DNA of 9,571 nt from Candidatus Poribacteria bacterium (lineage in GTDB: Bacteria; Poribacteria; WGA-4E; GCA-2687025): positions 1-9,571 of the forward strand of contig NYZG01000427.1 of assembly GCA_002687025.1 (NCBI GenBank), given 5' to 3'. Positions 6,801-9,571 of the stretch are shown here, in pieces. The notes beneath the pieces were generated by a model, which was not told where the DNA came from, made no database searches, and saw only the letters and a program-made list of their open reading frames with translations. A program made the position numbers and the translations under genes. How positions within the stretch are numbered: position 1 is the stretch's first letter; every line of letters starts with the position of its first letter.

Positions 6801-7962
6801 GATGGCCCTCGCCGAAGAACCGATGCAACAGGCGGTGGCGCAGCGCAAGCTGGGCAACATCTACCGCCAGTCGGGCGACTGGGACACCGCGGATCAGCGG
6901 TTCGACGAGGCGCTGACGGTCCTCGGCGGCCTGAACGGCGCCGACGAGACCCGCGTCGAAGAGGCCCGCGTGCAGGACATGAAGGGGTTCATCTCCTACA
7001 GCCGCGGCGACTTCGCCGACGGCGACGAGAAGTGCCGCGCGGCCCTCGCCCTGGTCGAAGACCTGCAAGCGCTGGACGTGAAGTGCAGCATCTTCAAGAA
7101 CCTCGGCAACATCAACCTGCGTCTGGGGCAGGCGGATGACGCCCTGAGCTTCTACACGCAGGGCATCGACTTCGCCGACCGCATCGGTGACAAGATGCTG
7201 CAGTCGCAGCTCTACAACAACCTGTTCGTGCTGCACCGCATCCAGGCACGCACCGATGACGCGCTGGAGAGCATCCGCAAGGCGATCGACCTCGGCGAGC
7301 AGATGGCGTTCGCGGACGGGCTCACCGCGCGCTACGCCAGCCTCGGCATGTTCCTTCGACAGACCGGCGACAACGAAGGCGCGCTGGAGAACCTGAACCA
7401 CTCGCTCGAGATCGCGACTCGGATCCAGTCGCCGCAGCGGGTCGCCGAGGCCGAGGCCTCACTGGGGACGTACTTCTTCTACGTGAAGGACTACGAGAAG
7501 TACATCGAACACAACGTGCGCGCGCTCGACCCATGCCGAGAAATCGGGGACCGGCAGCGCGAGACGCAGTGTCTCGTGAACATCAGCGACGGGTATCTCT
7601 ACCTCGGCAAGGAGCACGTGGACGAGGCGGAACAGTACGCCACCGACGCAGCCGCTCTGGCCGAAGAGATCACGATGTCCGTGTCCGTCATCGCGGCTCG
7701 CAAGAACCTGGGGATGGTCTCCTACCTCCGTGAGGAATACACGGAGGCGCTCAGCCGGTTCGAGAGGGCGCTGGAGATGGCCGTCGAGGACAAGACAGTG
7801 GACGCTCAGGCAGAAATCCACCGGCTGATGGGCGACACATATCTCGATATGGGCGACAACGGAAACGCGAGAGAGCAGCTCACGCAGTCGGCGGATCTGT
7901 ACGACCAACTCGGCTCCGAAGCGCGCGCGACCGAGATCCGCGAACGGATACCGGCCGCGTAG
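3868..7962 (+). CDS. Tandem class III adenylyl cyclase–STAND/AAA ATPase–TPR signalling protein
   Basis: The product (1364 residues from ATG 3868) is soluble, with no signal peptide or membrane segment. Residues 1-58 are acidic and disordered. Cyclase domain 1 spans about 61-230, a linker with helical look (LAELEEHIPEYL) 231-281, cyclase domain 2 about 282-460. The NTPase begins at IGRE (about 484) with Walker A GEAGYGKS (513-520), Walker B ALDDLHWLD (D649, D650) and the SGGNPFYMEEF motif. From about 892 to the end are some eleven TPR-like repeats spaced about 40 residues. Domain 1 has Ser68 and Gly114 in place of the two metal aspartates but keeps Lys110, Thr174, Asn181 and Arg185. Domain 2 keeps Asp290 and Asp336 (KLVGDEIMA) but has Glu415 and Glu419 in place of Asn and Arg. 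Together they can build one class IIIb-type site; the Lys/Thr pair suggests ATP to cAMP. The layout matches animal soluble adenylyl cyclase. The NTPase-TPR part is likely the sensor or scaffold; its ligand is unknown. It appears to be transcribed alone, with its own promoter-like sequence and terminator. Guanylyl cyclase activity or a non-catalytic role cannot be excluded. Confidence 0.93.
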   Translation: MVSSDDIQAEDASSPDEDAAATDAPEAGQSLTREQEEALDDEVLGELEGVEQDESRGGQRQISVIFASIHGFDTESDMHHDEIEEIAMRKAGFDGALTTAIEECGGQIDKIIRGFFMATFGTTTATKEDPVMAVLGGMKMCEIAEDYEAEVHVGVNTGLAWVGQIKTERTIDTTVIGDAVNLSARLKTQAAKNQVVCSPDAYEQTKDYFEYEVLRELPPGTLKGIERSMTVYEPITATDKATAVANLRGGDDDRLAELEEHIPEYLKAMIAEGASRLQGERKMVTLLYSDVSGFTALSEKYATQPDLIAEVMNRCHKRLGDIVYKHEGVVDKLVGDEIMAIFGAPIMHEDDPERAILCALEMMVEMDKVSVEVQAEFKVPPLSVHIGINTGRVSIGNLVPGSTRMDYTVIGEPTELAEELEDISKGGEIIVGQRTYRMTRALYNFEERGPITMGGKDVPVYLVLDKKEESDSKRGLTEMGDVPMIGREPQREQALACVDMIFEGTSAISTTIGEAGYGKSRLMRETRDVLLERGGLWFFGACFPNTEQQGYSLFLRMFESYFDVKDADSEQVRRTKLVEKFEEVFGGDTAAIEDIMPYIGNMMSITFPGALGEKVSFLDPEQLQRRTFVAVRDLFAHEASRQPVAIALDDLHWLDNVSNDLIYFLLENIYEDRVYFMNIYRPERRDLCWAIAETAEQRYPDRYTAIAIEPLTPEAQVDLCNALLPMGEEGDEIKATIVEKSGGNPFYMEEFIRVLLDDDFIEKQGDIWVLIRDVSEFAVPDSLEQMLSARIDKLPAASKEVLQSASVVGRKFEHDTLMDAVEDASDLDDCLAFLTDLDFVEEATVDPLEYIFGHIVTFEISYSAIVVGRRRQIHQKVGDSFEGRHESNLGPYIELLAYHYAESSERPKAVHYLGSAGSKARDMFNNKDAVTFYERGLELLGRIDEPVLDDQLEILNGLGDVYAVLGQYEDGIEAINSAMALAEEPMQQAVAQRKLGNIYRQSGDWDTADQRFDEALTVLGGLNGADETRVEEARVQDMKGFISYSRGDFADGDEKCRAALALVEDLQALDVKCSIFKNLGNINLRLGQADDALSFYTQGIDFADRIGDKMLQSQLYNNLFVLHRIQARTDDALESIRKAIDLGEQMAFADGLTARYASLGMFLRQTGDNEGALENLNHSLEIATRIQSPQRVAEAEASLGTYFFYVKDYEKYIEHNVRALDPCREIGDRQRETQCLVNISDGYLYLGKEHVDEAEQYATDAAALAEEITMSVSVIAARKNLGMVSYLREEYTEALSRFERALEMAVEDKTVDAQAEIHRLMGDTYLDMGDNGNAREQLTQSADLYDQLGSEARATEIRERIPAA

Positions 7963-7985
7963 GCGATTGTGCCAGACACTACGGC

Positions 7986-8011
7986 AGGGCGGCGCTACGG
8001 CGTCGCCCTTT
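7986..8011 (+). terminator. Rho-independent terminator of the cyclase gene, UACG loop
   Basis: Bases 7986-7995 pair with 8000-8009: a 10-bp stem with one G-T wobble, closed by C-G around TACG. As RNA this is C(UACG)G, a member of the extra-stable UNCG tetraloops. TTT (8009-8011) and a further pyrimidine-rich stretch follow. It starts 24 nt after the cyclase stop. The minus strand has no T-run beyond the stem, so it should act mainly on the plus strand, though it also lies just past the convergent mutL stop. Confidence 0.75.
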
Positions 8012-8035
8012 CCGTGCCCGTTTCTGGGTCTGCGG

Positions 8036-9571
8036 CTAGCGGCGCTGGAAGCGTGACTCGATTTCCATGCGCGGCATGGCGATGATGACAGGTCGTCCGT
8101 GGGGGCAGTTGAAGGGCAGACGCGCCTTGGATAGGTCGCTCAGGAGGGCGCGCACCTCGTCGGTCGTCAACGGGTCGCCCGCGCGCACGGAGGAGTGGCA
8201 CGCGATGGTCGCGGCGACGCGCTCCTGGATGACCTCCCAGCTTCGCTCGGGGTTCAGCTCCGACTCAACGCGGTCTAGCAGGTCCTTGAACATCTGCTCC
8301 GCCTCGCCGGAGTCGAGCGACGCGGGTATGCCGCGGATGAGCGCCGTGTCGCCGCCGAATGGCTCGGCGTCTATACCGAAGCGCGAAAGCCAATCGCGGT
8401 GGGCGTCGAACCGCACCTTTCTGTCCGGGGACAGCTCGACGGATATCGGCGTCAGGAGGCCCTGAGACGCCACCGCGCCGGACCGCATACGCGTGACGAT
8501 GCGCTCGTAGTTCACGCGCTCGGCCGCTACATGCTGATCGATGTAGTAGAGACTCTCCGTGTCGGCGACAAGGATGTAGGTGTTGTAGAGCACGCCGACG
8601 AGTTCGAGGCGAGCGAAGTCCAACAGCTCGACCTCGACGGCTCCGGCGCCGGTCGCGGTGGTGACTACGGGCGTCCCGAGCCGCCCTCGAGCTCCCGTGG
8701 TGGACCTCCAGGTGGACGGATGCGTGCCAGGACTACGGTCGGTAGCCGGGACCGGCCTCCCGGCGAGGGCGGCCGGCGCGGGCGGGTCGCCGTATCGCGT
8801 ACGAGACGGCGGGATGATGCTGCGCGAACGCGGCTTCGGGTAGACCATCGGCGTGTCGGCGTTATTCACGCGCGAGGGGACATCGGCTTGCGCCACCTGC
8901 TCCTCGGCGGTCTGTATCGTGGGTATGTACTTGCTCTCGGAGACGCCCTGAGACACGGCCTGGACGATGTTGCGGAACAGGCCGCGCTCGTCCTGGAACC
9001 GCACCTCGGCCTTCGTCGGGTGGACGTTCACATCGACCTTGTCGGCTTCCATGCGGATGAAGAGGAATGCGACCGGGTAGCGGCCCTTCGGCACGACCTC
9101 GCGGAGCGCCTCGGACACCGCCGCGGAGATCGTGCGGTCGCGGACGGCGCGGTCGTTCAGAAAGAAGAACTGATGGGACCTGTTGGGTCGCGAGAGATCT
9201 GCATTGCCGATGTGGCACTCGATCTCCGTGCTCTCGAAGGACTTCGTGAATTCGATGAGCGAGTCCGCAAACTCCCTGCCGTACAGCAGCCGGATGCGCT
9301 CGGCGCGTGTGTCGGACGCTGCGACGTCGATGAGCGTGCGGTCGTTGTGGGTCAGGACGAAGCGCACCTTGGGATGCGCCAACGCCGCCCATTGCACGTG
9401 GTTGACCGTGTGGTTTAGCTCGGTCGTGTCCTTCTTCAGGAACTTGAGGCGGGCCGGGACGTTGCTGAACAGATTCTCGACGGAGATGCGCGTCCCCACG
9501 GGACACCCCACGGCAGTCACCTCGGGGGCCTGGCCGCCGTCCACGACCGCGCGTGTGCCCTCGATCGAGTC
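8036..9571 (-). CDS. mutL: DNA mismatch repair protein MutL, endonuclease type (5' end outside window)
   Basis: MutL links mismatch recognition by MutS to strand removal. The visible part is the C-terminal 512 residues; the frame stays open to the window edge, where it reads DSIEGTRAVVDGG, so the true start and the first ATP-binding motifs of the GHKL ATPase are not seen. Present are the last GHKL motif GTRISVENLFSNVPARLKFLK, the transducer domain with VDVNVHPTKAEVRF and the P.GRYPVAFLF strand, then a long Pro/Ser/Arg-rich linker of roughly 90 residues. The C-terminal domain has the metal endonuclease motif as DQHVAAERVNYE, fitting DQHA-x2-E-x4-E with Val for Ala, plus ACHSSVRAG, CPHGRP and a final ESRFQR. 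These mark the nicking MutL type found in bacteria without MutH, unlike the E. coli protein. The gene is convergent with the cyclase gene, 73 bp between stops. An upstream mutS would be expected to the right but is not shown. Confidence 0.97.
   Translation of the reverse strand, partial: DSIEGTRAVVDGGQAPEVTAVGCPVGTRISVENLFSNVPARLKFLKKDTTELNHTVNHVQWAALAHPKVRFVLTHNDRTLIDVAASDTRAERIRLLYGREFADSLIEFTKSFESTEIECHIGNADLSRPNRSHQFFFLNDRAVRDRTISAAVSEALREVVPKGRYPVAFLFIRMEADKVDVNVHPTKAEVRFQDERGLFRNIVQAVSQGVSESKYIPTIQTAEEQVAQADVPSRVNNADTPMVYPKPRSRSIIPPSRTRYGDPPAPAALAGRPVPATDRSPGTHPSTWRSTTGARGRLGTPVVTTATGAGAVEVELLDFARLELVGVLYNTYILVADTESLYYIDQHVAAERVNYERIVTRMRSGAVASQGLLTPISVELSPDRKVRFDAHRDWLSRFGIDAEPFGGDTALIRGIPASLDSGEAEQMFKDLLDRVESELNPERSWEVIQERVAATIACHSSVRAGDPLTTDEVRALLSDLSKARLPFNCPHGRPVIIAMPRMEIESRFQRR

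Noticed and set aside
4864..7401. An 845-codon open frame on the minus strand opposite the cyclase/ATPase/TPR gene
   Set aside because: It is antisense to a gene with clear Walker, cyclase and TPR motifs, its translation is a low-complexity Leu/Val/Arg/Asp/His mix with no recognisable motif, and long antisense frames are expected in GC-rich genes with strong third-position bias.
8399..9418. A 339-codon plus-strand frame opposite mutL
   Set aside because: The minus strand encodes clear MutL motifs through the whole stretch; the plus translation has no family features.

Overview
The window comes from a high-GC bacterium (low-to-mid 60s % by eye, not counted). It carries three genes on the plus strand and one convergent gene on the minus strand. 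I see no mobile element, tRNA, rRNA or CRISPR. The phylum cannot be fixed from four genes. A pyruvate phosphate dikinase, a type-9 carbohydrate-binding-module-like protein, a very large multidomain cyclase/ATPase/TPR protein and an endonuclease-type MutL would suit an environmental lineage such as Armatimonadota, Latescibacterota or Planctomycetota-like bacteria, but that is a guess.

Layout. 1-105 is a leader with a small hairpin and a good Shine-Dalgarno. 106-2823 is ppdK, complete, with a GTG start. 2824-3041 is an intergenic region that opens with a very strong 15-bp hairpin. 3042-3680 is a small CBM9/DOMON-like protein with an uncertain start. 3681-3867 holds a candidate sigma70-type promoter and a perfect 7-bp inverted repeat just ahead of the next gene. 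3868-7962 encodes a 1364-residue soluble protein: acidic tail, two class III nucleotide cyclase domains, a STAND/AAA-type ATPase and about eleven TPR repeats. 7963-8035 carries a U-tailed terminator with a UACG loop. 8036-9571 is mutL on the minus strand, cut off by the window edge at its 5' end.

The point of most interest is the large cyclase protein. Read residue by residue, cyclase domain 1 has lost both metal-binding aspartates but keeps the transition-state Asn/Arg and the adenine-side Lys/Thr. Domain 2 keeps both aspartates but has Glu in place of both Asn and Arg. The two halves are complementary, so the chain should form one composite catalytic site and one dead site. This is the logic of animal transmembrane and soluble adenylyl cyclases, and the cyclase-cyclase-NTPase-TPR layout matches soluble adenylyl cyclase (ADCY10), but here the roles of the two domains are swapped in order.

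The genes do not look like one operon. ppdK ends at a strong hairpin, the cyclase gene has its own promoter-like region and terminator, and mutL faces it. ppdK is central carbon metabolism (pyruvate/PEP interconversion), mutL is mismatch repair, and the cyclase protein is probably a signalling hub. No functional link between them is shown by the sequence.
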